Below, one piece after another: positions 16,780-25,181 of a stretch of 64,000 nucleotides of DNA; the stretch's first letter is position 1, and every line of letters starts with the position of its first letter. The notes under the pieces were generated by a model. The model was not told where the DNA came from. It saw nothing but the letters and a program-made list of their open reading frames with translations, and ran no database searches. Where the stretch lies: the NCBI GenBank assembly GCA_025210265.1, contig JAOASD010000023.1, forward strand, positions 422,259 to 486,258, given 5' to 3'. The position numbers and the translations under genes were made by a program. This DNA comes from Pelagimonas sp. (lineage in GTDB: Bacteria > Pseudomonadota > Alphaproteobacteria > Rhodobacterales > Rhodobacteraceae).

Positions 16780-19700
16780 ATGCCTGTTTTTGACGACACG
16801 ATTAACGGAACCGTGGCCGGGGAAGTCCTGAACGGAACGGCCCTGAATGAACAGATTTTTGGCGATGCTGGTGCAGACACCATTGATGGTGGCGCAGGCG
16901 AGGATGAAATCCACGGTGGCGAAGGCAACGATTCGCTCTCTGGTGGTGCTGATTCCGATACGCTGTTTGGCGATGCAGGCAACGATACGCTTGATGCCCA
17001 TGTCGGTGACGCTGGCACTCTGGATGGTGGCGAAGATGACGACGTTCTGATCGTGTCTGACAACCAGGGCGTTCTGACCATCACCGGTGGTGCCGACGCA
17101 GGCGAAGACGATATTGACCTGCTGTATTTCCAGAATGTGGATGGCACGTCTGGTCTGGTGATCGACCCCTCGGGTGATGGCGGCGGCAGCTTTACCTTTG
17201 GCACGGCGTCGGGCACCTTTACCGAGATCGAAGACATCAGCGCCACAGGCTATGCTGACGATGTGGATATGCGTCAGGACAGCACTGGCATGGAAATCAC
17301 CACATATGCGGGTGACGACATCGTGCGCAGCGGCACCGGTGATGACACCGTTGACGCGGGCGACGACAATGACACCGTCAAAGCAGGCGCAGGCCATGAC
17401 GTCGTGACCGGCGGCGCAGGCAATGACAGCCTGGAAGGCAGCACCGGCCATGACGATATGTCGGGCGGTGAAGGCAACGACATCCTGCGTGGTGGCGGTG
17501 GCCAGGACAGCCTGGACGGTGATGCAGGCATGGACAGCATTTATTCCGGCGGCGGCGATGACGACGTGACCGGTGGCGCAGGCGATGACCTCATCAATGC
17601 CGGGAGTGGCGATGATGATGTGGACGCGGGCGACGACAACGACACCGTGAATGCTGGTAAGGGCAATGACACTGTGACCGCCGGGGCTGGCAATGACAGC
17701 GTCGTGGGCGACAGTGGTCAGGACTATCTTGATGGCGGCGCAGGCAGCGATACCCTGTCCGCTGGCGCAAGCCGCGATACGGTTCTGGGCGGTGACGGCG
17801 ATGACACCATCTTTGCAGGTGGCGCGGACGACAGCGTTGACGGCGGTGGCGACAATGACCTGATCTATGGGTCGGGTGGCGAAGACACCATTGACGGTGG
17901 CGCGGGCGACGACCAGGTCTTTGCAGGTTCGGACAACGACCAGATCGACGGCGAAGCAGGCAACGACACGCTGTATGGTGACAGCGGCTCTGACCTTGTT
18001 GTCGGCGGTGCCGATGACGATGATGTGCGCGGCGGATCGGGCAATGACGTCCTGTATCTGGACGATATTGCAGGCGCTGAAACCGGGAATGACCTTGGCA
18101 AAGGCGGCAATGGCGACGACACCGTTCTGGGTGGTCAGGGCAGCGACACCATTGAAGGTGGCTATGGCGATGACAGCCTGGATGGCGAAAGCGGTGCTGA
18201 CAGCATCATGGGCGACCATGGTCAGGACACGCTGCTGGGTGGCGGCGGTGCCGACACGCTGGATGGCGGCCGTGACTCGGATGCTCTGTATGGCGAAGCT
18301 GGCGATGACAGCCTGTATGGCAACCGTGAAAACGATCTGCTGGAAGGCGATGCAGGCAACGACACGCTGGATGGCGGTGACGATCACGACTATGTCGACG
18401 GTGGCGCAGATGACGACCATGTGTCGGGTGGCGACGGTTCCGACGCGGTCTATGGCGGCACCGGTAATGACACGCTGTATGGCGGTCTGGGTGACGACGA
18501 TGGTGTGGCACTGAACCCGTTCGCCACAGCGGGCGTTTATGGCCAGGCTGGCGATGACGAGGCCTATGGCGGCGAAGGCGACGACTATGTGTCGGGCGGT
18601 GACGACAACGACACGGTCTATGGCGATGCTGGCAACGATACCGTTCTGGGCAATGACGGCGACGACGAAGTCCATGGCGGTGCGGGCAACGACCTGATCA
18701 ACACCGACGATGGCGGTGCTGGTGACGGCAACGACCTGGGCTATGGCGATGCCGGTAATGACACGCTGGACGGTATGGGCGGCGACGATACGCTGGATGG
18801 CGGTGCCGATGATGACGTTGTCAATGGCGGGTCCGGCAATGACAGCCTGCTGGGCGGCGATGGCAATGACACGCTGGACGGTGAAGGCAATGACGACACG
18901 GTCGAAGGCGGTCTGGGCGACGACAATCTCAGCGGTGGTGCCGGATCGGACATGCTGGATGGTGGCGACGGTGCCGACACTCTGGATGGCGGCGACAGCA
19001 GCGACACGCTGGCTGGCGGCGAAGGGACCGACAATCTGGCCGGCGGCGCAGGTGCCGACGATCTGGACGGCGGAACCGAGGCCGACACACTGACCGGTGG
19101 CGGCGGTGCAGATACGCTGGATGGTGGCGCGGATAATGACGTGCTGACCGGCGATGCGGGCGCAGACCACTTTGTCATCGCGCTTGGCACCGGCGAAGAC
19201 ACCGTGACCGATTTCGAAGACGGCACCGACCTGATCGACGTGACCGGTGTGGGTGTGACCGACGTGTCGCAACTGACCCTGACCGAAGTGGGTGTGGATC
19301 TGCATATCGACACGCCCGAGGGCAGCACGCTGGTTCTGGAGAACACGGCAGCGGCTGACATCACCAATGCGGATTTTGTCTTTGCCGCGTCGCAGATCAT
19401 CTTTGGCACCACCGGCGATGACAGCCTGACAGGCACCGCATCTGCAGATCGCTTTGAGCTGCGTGAAGGTGATGACTGGGCCTCCGGCGCTGCGGGTGAC
19501 GACACCATGATTGGTGGCGAAGGCCGTGACAGCCTGGGTGGCGGTGATGACAATGACTCGCTGGAAGGTGGCGCAGGCAATGACTACCTGCACGGCCAGG
19601 CGGGCAATGACACGCTGCATGGCGGGGATTTCAACGACAGCCTGCTGGGCGGGTCCGAGGATGACCTGATCTATGGCGATGCTGGCAAAGACACCATCGA

Positions 19701-19989
19701 CGGCGGCACCGGCAACGACACCATTTATGGTGGCGGCGGTCGGGACCGAATGACCGGTGGCGACGGTGCCGATGTCTTTGTCTTTGAGCTGAGCCCAAGT
19801 GACGACACGATCACCGATTTCGAAGAGGACGTGGATACGATCGACCTGCAGGCGCTGGGCACGACCTATGCGGATCTGACCTTTACCCAGATCGGTGGCC
19901 TGGCCCAGGTGGATCTGGATGGTCATGGCACACTGACCCTGATCGGTGTGACCGCAGCCAACCTGGATGCAGACGACTTCCTGTTCTGA
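16780..19989 (+). CDS. RTX calcium-binding repeat protein, putative type I secretion substrate
   Basis: This 1069-residue, very acidic, Gly/Asp-rich protein is built from nonapeptide repeats of the GGxGxDxLx form (for example GGAGNDSLEG and GGDGNDTLDG). These fold into a calcium-filled beta-roll once outside the cell. It has no Sec signal peptide and ends in a hydrophobic tail after acidic residues (LDADDFLF), typical of C-terminal type I secretion signals. The only non-repeat segment near the N terminus is about residues 85-175. The beta-roll cap module (form D.FVF....D.ITDFE.G.D.ID) occurs twice, near residues 797 and 998, with a second repeat block between. No enzymatic domain is visible, so an adhesive, surface-layer or matrix role is more likely than a toxin. 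No secretion ATPase is nearby. Confidence 0.9.
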   Translation: MPVFDDTINGTVAGEVLNGTALNEQIFGDAGADTIDGGAGEDEIHGGEGNDSLSGGADSDTLFGDAGNDTLDAHVGDAGTLDGGEDDDVLIVSDNQGVLTITGGADAGEDDIDLLYFQNVDGTSGLVIDPSGDGGGSFTFGTASGTFTEIEDISATGYADDVDMRQDSTGMEITTYAGDDIVRSGTGDDTVDAGDDNDTVKAGAGHDVVTGGAGNDSLEGSTGHDDMSGGEGNDILRGGGGQDSLDGDAGMDSIYSGGGDDDVTGGAGDDLINAGSGDDDVDAGDDNDTVNAGKGNDTVTAGAGNDSVVGDSGQDYLDGGAGSDTLSAGASRDTVLGGDGDDTIFAGGADDSVDGGGDNDLIYGSGGEDTIDGGAGDDQVFAGSDNDQIDGEAGNDTLYGDSGSDLVVGGADDDDVRGGSGNDVLYLDDIAGAETGNDLGKGGNGDDTVLGGQGSDTIEGGYGDDSLDGESGADSIMGDHGQDTLLGGGGADTLDGGRDSDALYGEAGDDSLYGNRENDLLEGDAGNDTLDGGDDHDYVDGGADDDHVSGGDGSDAVYGGTGNDTLYGGLGDDDGVALNPFATAGVYGQAGDDEAYGGEGDDYVSGGDDNDTVYGDAGNDTVLGNDGDDEVHGGAGNDLINTDDGGAGDGNDLGYGDAGNDTLDGMGGDDTLDGGADDDVVNGGSGNDSLLGGDGNDTLDGEGNDDTVEGGLGDDNLSGGAGSDMLDGGDGADTLDGGDSSDTLAGGEGTDNLAGGAGADDLDGGTEADTLTGGGGADTLDGGADNDVLTGDAGADHFVIALGTGEDTVTDFEDGTDLIDVTGVGVTDVSQLTLTEVGVDLHIDTPEGSTLVLENTAAADITNADFVFAASQIIFGTTGDDSLTGTASADRFELREGDDWASGAAGDDTMIGGEGRDSLGGGDDNDSLEGGAGNDYLHGQAGNDTLHGGDFNDSLLGGSEDDLIYGDAGKDTIDGGTGNDTIYGGGGRDRMTGGDGADVFVFELSPSDDTITDFEEDVDTIDLQALGTTYADLTFTQIGGLAQVDLDGHGTLTLIGVTAANLDADDFLF

Positions 19990-20011
19990 TTTCCTCTGAT
20001 CTGACATTTGG

Positions 20012-20045
20012 CCGGGCCTCGCATTGCGGGGCCCGGTTGCGTTTT
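20012..20045 (+). terminator. Rho-independent terminator after the RTX gene
   Basis: CCGGGCCTCG (20012-20021) pairs with CGGGGCCCGG (20027-20036), ten pairs with one G-T wobble, loop CATTG, followed by TTGCGTTTT. It lies 23 bases after the RTX stop. Confidence 0.8.
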
Positions 20046-20122
20046 GATGCCTAAGGTCTTGGTCCCGAGGAATTGACCCCGCAGGCGTCGCGCCCTACTG
20101 CGGCAGAAACCCAAACCCAAAG

Positions 20123-20872
20123 GTGCCTTTGACAGATCTCTGGTCCATATTGCCGCTGGCCCTGTTGGGGGCGTTTCTGGTCGGCCTGGCCAAAGGCGGC
20201 CTGCCCGTGATTGGCATGTTGGCGGTGCCTTTGCTGGCTTTGTATATCGAGCCGATGATTGCTGCGGCGCTGCTGCTGCCGATCTATCTGATCAGCGATG
20301 CGTTTGGCGTCTGGATTTACCGCCGAGAATTTTCCCGCCGCAATCTGGTGATCCTGATTCCATCCGGGGTGGCTGGCGTTGGTGCGGGTTATCTGGCAGC
20401 GCCTTACCTGTCGGTCACAATGTTGAACCTGATGATTGGCCTGATCGGCATCGGGTTTGTGGTCTATGGGTGGATCCTGCAGCCCGTACAGGGACAGCCC
20501 CGTCCGGCGCGCCTTTTGCCGGGGCTGTTCTGGGGCGCAATGACAGGCATCACCAGTTTTGTGTCCCATGCCGGTGCCCCGCCTTTTCAGGTCTATGCCC
20601 TGCCACAGCGCCTGCCCAAGATGGTGTTTGCGGGCACCTCCACCATTTTGTTCGCTGCGGTGAATTTTGCCAAACTGCCGCCTTATCTGGCGCTGGGCTA
20701 CTTTCCCCGGCTGGATTGGGGGGCGATGTCGCTGATGGCGGTGGCGGCGATCTGCGGAGTCTGGGTGGGCAAAAGGCTGACGCATATCCTTCCTGAGAGG
20801 GTGTACTACACCACTATACGTTTGGCTCTGCTGGTCATTTCCCTGAAACTCATCACAGATACGTTCTGGTAA
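20123..20872 (+). CDS. TauE/SafE (DUF81) sulfite-exporter-family membrane protein
   Basis: This inner-membrane protein of about 249 residues has seven to eight TM segments and the two internal TauE repeats. The first repeat shows GAFLVGLAKGGLPVIGMLAVPLLAL. The second shows GLFWGAMTGITSFVSHAGAPPFQVYALPQ, including the family's SFVSHAGxPP stretch. TauE/SafE proteins are thought to export sulfite, sulfoacetate or other small organosulfur anions, but the substrate here is unknown. The start is GTG at 20123 or TTG at 20129; AAAGG overlaps the GTG, which slightly favours TTG (MTDLWSILP). The phosphohexomutase gene follows by 25 bases. Confidence 0.85.
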   Translation: MPLTDLWSILPLALLGAFLVGLAKGGLPVIGMLAVPLLALYIEPMIAAALLLPIYLISDAFGVWIYRREFSRRNLVILIPSGVAGVGAGYLAAPYLSVTMLNLMIGLIGIGFVVYGWILQPVQGQPRPARLLPGLFWGAMTGITSFVSHAGAPPFQVYALPQRLPKMVFAGTSTILFAAVNFAKLPPYLALGYFPRLDWGAMSLMAVAAICGVWVGKRLTHILPERVYYTTIRLALLVISLKLITDTFW

Positions 20873-20897
20873 AGGCATTGGTTAAGGAGGCCCCATC

Positions 20898-22268
20898 ATG
20901 GCACCGAAATTTGGCACAAGCGGATTGCGCGGTCTGGTGGTCGAGCTGACCGAGGATCTGGTCAAGGACTACACCCGCGCTTTTCTGGCCGCCTGCCCGC
21001 AGGGATCGGCAGTGATGGTCGGGCAGGATTTGCGCCCATCCTCGCCCGAAATTGCCGGATGGGTCATGCAGGCGGTGGTAGAGCGCGGCCTGACACCGAT
21101 TGACGCGGGCGTCTTGCCTACCCCGGCGCTGGCGCTGGCGGCGATGGGGCAGGGGATCTCGGCGGTGATGATCACCGGCAGCCACATCCCGGCGGACCGC
21201 AATGGTTTGAAATTCTATGTGCCGTTGGGCGAAATCAGTAAGGACGATGAACAGGCGATCCTGTCTCATCTGGGCATGGCTCAGGGCGACGCTGCGGCCA
21301 CCCCGTTGACCTGCGATGCGCTGGGTGCCTATGCCCGCCGCTATATCGAGGCGTTTGGCCCTGCGCTGAAAGGATTGCGGATCGGCGTGTATCAGCACAG
21401 CTCGGTCGCGCGCGACGTCATGGTCGAGGTGCTGGAGGCGCTGGGTGCAACCCCCGTGCCTCTGAACCGCACCGATCACTTTGTCCCCGTGGATACAGAG
21501 GCGCTGGACCCGCAGACCACTGCCATGCTGGCGGGCTGGGCCGCCGCGCATGATCTGGACGCCGTGGTCTCCACCGATGGGGATGCGGATCGCCCAATGC
21601 TGGCCGACGCGACAGGCCGGGTGATTCCCGGCGATGTGCTGGGCGCGCTGACTGCCCGCTGGCTTGGGGCCGCGCATCTGGTCACACCGGTCAATTCCAA
21701 CACGATGATCGACGCGATGTCCGGCTTTGCCCGGATCACCCGCACGCGCATCGGATCGCCCTATGTGATTGCCGGGATGGAGGCCGCGCTGCGGGCAGAC
21801 CCGGATGCGCAGGTTGTCGGCTACGAGGCCAATGGCGGCTTTCTTCTGGGGTACGCCGCCCGTGGCCTTGCTCCGCTGATGACCCGCGATTGCCTGCTGC
21901 CCATCCTTGCACCGCTGGCCGAGGCCCGCGCGCGGGGGCAAAGCGTGGCCGATCTGGCCGCCTCCCTGCCGCCGCGCTTTACCGCTGCGGATCGCCTGCA
22001 AGGGGTCGAACCCGAGGCCGCCCGCGGCTTTATCGCCACACTGGCCGATCCGGCGGCGCGCGCGGAATTTTTCGACGGGATGGGCCGGGAAGAGGGCAAG
22101 GACGAGACAGACGGGCTGCGCCTGCGCTTTGAGGCCGGTGAAATCCTGCACCTGCGCCCCTCTGGCAATGCGCCAGAGTTCCGCTGCTACAGCGAGGCCG
22201 ACAGCGCCGCGCGCGCGCAGGATCTGGTCACGCTCTATCTGAAAAAGCTGGGTGCTGCGCTGCTGTGA
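20898..22268 (+). CDS. phosphohexomutase (phosphomannomutase/phosphoglucomutase family)
   Basis: This 456-residue alpha-D-phosphohexomutase interconverts hexose 1- and 6-phosphates for cell-surface sugar nucleotides. The N-terminal KFGTSGLRG, the phosphoserine loop MITGSHIPADRNGLKF (S95), the metal loop STDGDADRP, the sugar loop GYEANGGFLLG and the phosphate-binding RPSGNAPEFRCY are all present. The sugar loop is GYEANGG rather than GEESGH, which fits phosphomannomutase-like members better than GlmM. A GGAGG ribosome-binding site precedes the ATG. It is convergent with kdsA and next to Kdo genes, which suggests lipopolysaccharide or capsule synthesis. Confidence 0.88.
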   Translation: MAPKFGTSGLRGLVVELTEDLVKDYTRAFLAACPQGSAVMVGQDLRPSSPEIAGWVMQAVVERGLTPIDAGVLPTPALALAAMGQGISAVMITGSHIPADRNGLKFYVPLGEISKDDEQAILSHLGMAQGDAAATPLTCDALGAYARRYIEAFGPALKGLRIGVYQHSSVARDVMVEVLEALGATPVPLNRTDHFVPVDTEALDPQTTAMLAGWAAAHDLDAVVSTDGDADRPMLADATGRVIPGDVLGALTARWLGAAHLVTPVNSNTMIDAMSGFARITRTRIGSPYVIAGMEAALRADPDAQVVGYEANGGFLLGYAARGLAPLMTRDCLLPILAPLAEARARGQSVADLAASLPPRFTAADRLQGVEPEAARGFIATLADPAARAEFFDGMGREEGKDETDGLRLRFEAGEILHLRPSGNAPEFRCYSEADSAARAQDLVTLYLKKLGAALL

Positions 22269-22274
22269 CGGGGT

Positions 22275-22298
22275 AGGGTGGGTTTTTAACCCACCTTT
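22275..22298. terminator. bidirectional hairpin repeat between convergent genes
   Basis: GGTGGGTT (22277-22284) and AACCCACC (22288-22295) form an 8-base stem with a TTT loop, between the convergent phosphohexomutase and kdsA stops. The same element, reversed, occurs at 59842-59866, including the flanking TAGGG/CTACCCC bases. Confidence 0.7.
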
Positions 22299-22301
22299 CC
22301 C

Positions 22302-23150
22302 TTAGGCAAACAGATGTGCCAGGGCTTCGGTCCGGCCCTTGGTCAGATCATCAATCGCGCGCAGCCCGTGCAGCACGTGATCCAGCGCATCCACCGGCAC
22401 CATGTTCGGCCCGTCACAGGGCGCGTTGTCGGGGTCTTCGTGGGTTTCCATGAACACCGCCGCCGCGCCCACAGCCAGGGCCGCCCGCGCCAGAGGTTCG
22501 ACAAATTCGCGCTGCCCGCCGGTCGAACTGCCGCGCCCACCGGGCTGCTGCACCGAATGGGTCGCATCAAACACCACCGGGCGCCCCGTGCTGGCCATTT
22601 GTGGCAAGCCACGAAAATCGCTGACCAAAGTGTTGTAGCCAAAGGAGGTGCCGCGCTCGCACAGCATGATCTGATCATTGCCGGTGCTGGCGATCTTGTC
22701 CGCTACATTGCCCATGTCCCAGGGTGCCAGGAACTGGCCCTTTTTCACATTGATCGCCTTGCCGGTCTTGCCCGCTGCCAGCAGCAGGTCGGTTTGACGG
22801 CACAGGAAGGCCGGGATCTGCAGCACATCGACCACCTCGCCGACGCGGGCGCATTGTTCAGCAGAATGCACATCGGTCAGCACCGGCACGTCAAATTCGC
22901 GGCGGATGGTGGCCAGCACCTCCAGCCCTTCCTCCATGCCGATCCCGCGCGAGGCATCCACCGAAGACCGGTTCGCCTTGTCAAAGCTGGATTTGTAGAT
23001 CCATTGCGTGTTGTTGGCCTCGGCCGCCTTGGCGATGCGTTCGGCCATCATGCGGGCATGGTCCAGACCTTCGATCTGGCACGGGCCAGCGATCAGGACA
23101 AAGGGGCGGTCATTGGCGATAACGATGTCGCGTACGGTGACGGTGCTCAT
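22302..23150 (-). CDS. kdsA: 3-deoxy-8-phosphooctulonate synthase
   Basis: KdsA condenses phosphoenolpyruvate with arabinose 5-phosphate to Kdo 8-phosphate. The 282-residue protein shows the family order: [90 protein letters not shown] and [18 protein letters not shown]. It overlaps the kdsB stop by four bases (ATGA) and is last in the kdsD-kdsB-kdsA order. It acts in the cytosol in the Kdo pathway. Confidence 0.97.
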   Translation of the reverse strand: MSTVTVRDIVIANDRPFVLIAGPCQIEGLDHARMMAERIAKAAEANNTQWIYKSSFDKANRSSVDASRGIGMEEGLEVLATIRREFDVPVLTDVHSAEQCARVGEVVDVLQIPAFLCRQTDLLLAAGKTGKAINVKKGQFLAPWDMGNVADKIASTGNDQIMLCERGTSFGYNTLVSDFRGLPQMASTGRPVVFDATHSVQQPGGRGSSTGGQREFVEPLARAALAVGAAAVFMETHEDPDNAPCDGPNMVPVDALDHVLHGLRAIDDLTKGRTEALAHLFA

Positions 23151-23935
23151 GCGATACCTTCCTTTTTCAGAACCTTTTCAATGCGTTCCACATCAATCGG
23201 GTTATTCAGTTCCCAGAAAACGCGGCCTTTGCCATCGACAGGGACACAAGTGACGGGAATGCCGTTTTCCAGGAAGCGCAGCTGTTCCAGCCCCTCGGCC
23301 TTTTCCAGCGCGCCCTCGTCAAACCGCATATAGGCGCTCAACGCGTCGGGGCGATAGCCATAGACACCCACGTGATGCCAAACCTCGGGCGGGTTGTTCA
23401 GATCCCCCACATAGGGCAGCACTTCTTTGGAAAAATACAGCGCGGTGCCATCGGTGCGGGTGACGGCAGTGGTGCCGCCAACGCGGTCATTGCGCCGGTC
23501 GGTGACAAAGTTTTCCAGTGTTTCAGTATCACAGCGCAGGATGGGGGTGGCCATCTGCACCTGCGGGTCTGCCATCTTTTCAATCAGCGCCTCGACAAAC
23601 CAGGTCGGGGTCAGGGGGGCGTCGCCCTGCAGGTTGATCACGGTTTTGGGCTGGGTGTCCAGCTGCGCCACGGCCTCGGCACAGCGTTCGGTACCGTTGC
23701 GCGCCTCAGACGAGGTCATCAGCACCTGCGCGCCAAAGCCGCGCGCGGCCTCGGCAATCCGGTCATCATCGGTCAGCACATAGACCGCATCCGCGCCTTT
23801 GCAGGCTTTCGCGGCCTCCCATGCGCGCTGGATCAGACTCTTGCGTTCGCCGGTCGCACCGGTGAGTTCAACGAGCGGCTTGCCGGGATAGCGGGTCGAG
23901 GCATAGCGGGCAGGGATAAAAATGACGGTATTCAT
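23147..23935 (-). CDS. kdsB: 3-deoxy-manno-octulosonate cytidylyltransferase
   Basis: KdsB activates Kdo with CTP to CMP-Kdo, the donor for lipid A core or capsule. The 262-residue protein begins [16 protein letters not shown], the nucleotide-binding motif of the family. It continues with [36 protein letters not shown] and [15 protein letters not shown] lies seven bases before the ATG. It is translationally coupled to kdsA and 152 bases downstream of kdsD. Confidence 0.95.
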   Translation of the reverse strand: MNTVIFIPARYASTRYPGKPLVELTGATGERKSLIQRAWEAAKACKGADAVYVLTDDDRIAEAARGFGAQVLMTSSEARNGTERCAEAVAQLDTQPKTVINLQGDAPLTPTWFVEALIEKMADPQVQMATPILRCDTETLENFVTDRRNDRVGGTTAVTRTDGTALYFSKEVLPYVGDLNNPPEVWHHVGVYGYRPDALSAYMRFDEGALEKAEGLEQLRFLENGIPVTCVPVDGKGRVFWELNNPIDVERIEKVLKKEGIA

Positions 23936-24018
23936 GCCGGTCCTTTCTCAGACATCTGCAGCGTGCGCGCGCTATGAACAGGCCCCCTGCGGGACGCAAA
24001 GCGTTCCGCCGCGCCGAT

Positions 24019-24035
24019 CCGCCCCCACGGGGCGG
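24019..24035. repeat. hairpin between kdsD and kdsB
   Basis: CCGCCCC (24019-24025) and GGGGCGG (24029-24035) form a perfect 7-base stem with a 3-base loop inside the 152-base kdsD-kdsB gap. It may process or attenuate the message. I see no gene in the gap. Confidence 0.4.
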
Positions 24036-24087
24036 CGCGTTCCGCACCTCCCCTCGGATCGGCGCTATCGCGGTTCGTCTGCGTCAT

Positions 24088-25041
24088 TCAGGCCACGCCC
24101 GCGCGCAGGGCGTCGTGGATATGCAGCAGCCCGACAAGGCGGTGATCGTCTTCGACCACCATCAAAACGGTGCGTTTGGACATGTTCATCAGGCCCAGCG
24201 CCTCGGTCAGCAGCGTGTCGGGATGCGTGACCATGGGCGTGCGCGTGGCGACTTCGCCAGCGTTGCGGTCCATCAGCCCATCCATATTGCGGCGCAGGTC
24301 GCCATCGGTGATGATGCCCAGCAGCGTGCCATCCTGTTCCAGCGCCGCCACGCCGAAACCCTTTTGGCTCATGATCAGCAGGGCGTCGGACATAGGCGTA
24401 TCGGCCTGCACCAGCGGCAGTTCCTCGCCCTTATGCATCACGGCGCTGACATGCAGCAGTTGCGCGCCCAAAGACCCGCCGGGATGGAACATGCCATAGG
24501 CGTCGCGGCCAAATCCGCGCGCTTTCATCAGCGCCACGGCCAGCGCATCGCCCAGCGCCATGCAAAGCGTGGTTGAGGTGGTCGGCGCCATGCCGATCGC
24601 GCAGGCTTCGGGTGCGTTGGGAATGGTCAGCACATGGCGGGCGGCGCGGCCCAGCGTGCTGTCGGCGCGCTTGGTGATGGCGATCATGGGGATGGCAAAG
24701 CGGGCGCAATGGGCGATCATATCGGCCAATTCGCGGGTTTCGCCGGAATTGGAAATCAGGATCACCGCGTCGGCGCGGGTGATCATGCCCAGATCGCCAT
24801 GGCTTGCCTCGCCCGGATGCACCGATTGGGCCGGTGTGCCGGTGGATGCCAGCGTGGCTGCGATCTTGTTGGCGACATGGCCGGATTTGCCCATGCCGGA
24901 CACGATCACCCGCCCCTGCACCGCCAGCAGCAGATCGACCACGTCGTCAAAGCAGGCCGGTAGTTCGGCCTGAAGGCGCGCCAGCGCGTCCTGTTCGATC
25001 TGCAGGACGTCGCGCGCGTTTTGTGAATGGGATTGGCTCAT
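24088..25041 (-). CDS. kdsD: arabinose-5-phosphate isomerase (SIS plus two CBS domains)
   Basis: This enzyme converts ribulose 5-phosphate to arabinose 5-phosphate, the first step toward Kdo. The 317-residue protein has a SIS domain at about residues 30-180, with GRVIVSGMGKSGHVANKIAATL and the serine-rich SNSGETRELADM. A CBS pair fills about residues 195-310 (LPLVQADTPMSDALLIM, TLLGIITDGDLRRNM). The KpsF/GutQ relatives share this layout; linkage to kdsB and kdsA supports the Kdo role. Confidence 0.93.
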   Translation of the reverse strand: MSQSHSQNARDVLQIEQDALARLQAELPACFDDVVDLLLAVQGRVIVSGMGKSGHVANKIAATLASTGTPAQSVHPGEASHGDLGMITRADAVILISNSGETRELADMIAHCARFAIPMIAITKRADSTLGRAARHVLTIPNAPEACAIGMAPTTSTTLCMALGDALAVALMKARGFGRDAYGMFHPGGSLGAQLLHVSAVMHKGEELPLVQADTPMSDALLIMSQKGFGVAALEQDGTLLGIITDGDLRRNMDGLMDRNAGEVATRTPMVTHPDTLLTEALGLMNMSKRTVLMVVEDDHRLVGLLHIHDALRAGVA

Positions 25042-25131
25042 GTGTTTTGCCTCTGATGCCTTGGCCGCGTGTTATCTGGCTTGGGCCTGTTTGTCCAATG
25101 GCGCTGTGTTCGGGATGTGCCTGCGCTAAAA

Positions 25132-25158
25132 GGAAGGGCAGGCCGCGCGGGCCTGCCC
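25132..25158 (-). terminator. terminator downstream of the flotillin gene
   Basis: GGGCAGGCC (25136-25144) and GGCCTGCCC (25150-25158) form a perfect 9-base stem. On the minus strand a TTCCTTTTAG stretch follows, as expected for a terminator of the flotillin unit. Confidence 0.7.
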
Positions 25159-25181
25159 CTGAGTTCATTTTGCCGGGTGGA

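Noticed and set aside
16708..20007. A 1099-codon open frame antisense to the RTX gene
   Set aside because: It is the mirror of the GGxGxD repeats (Val/Ile/Ala-rich repeat product), has no ribosome-binding site, and arises from codon bias in the repeats.
20123..20872. TauE/SafE protein as part of the phosphonate system
   Set aside because: It lies after the RTX gene and a strong terminator, and next to the phosphohexomutase and Kdo genes, so there is no operon link.
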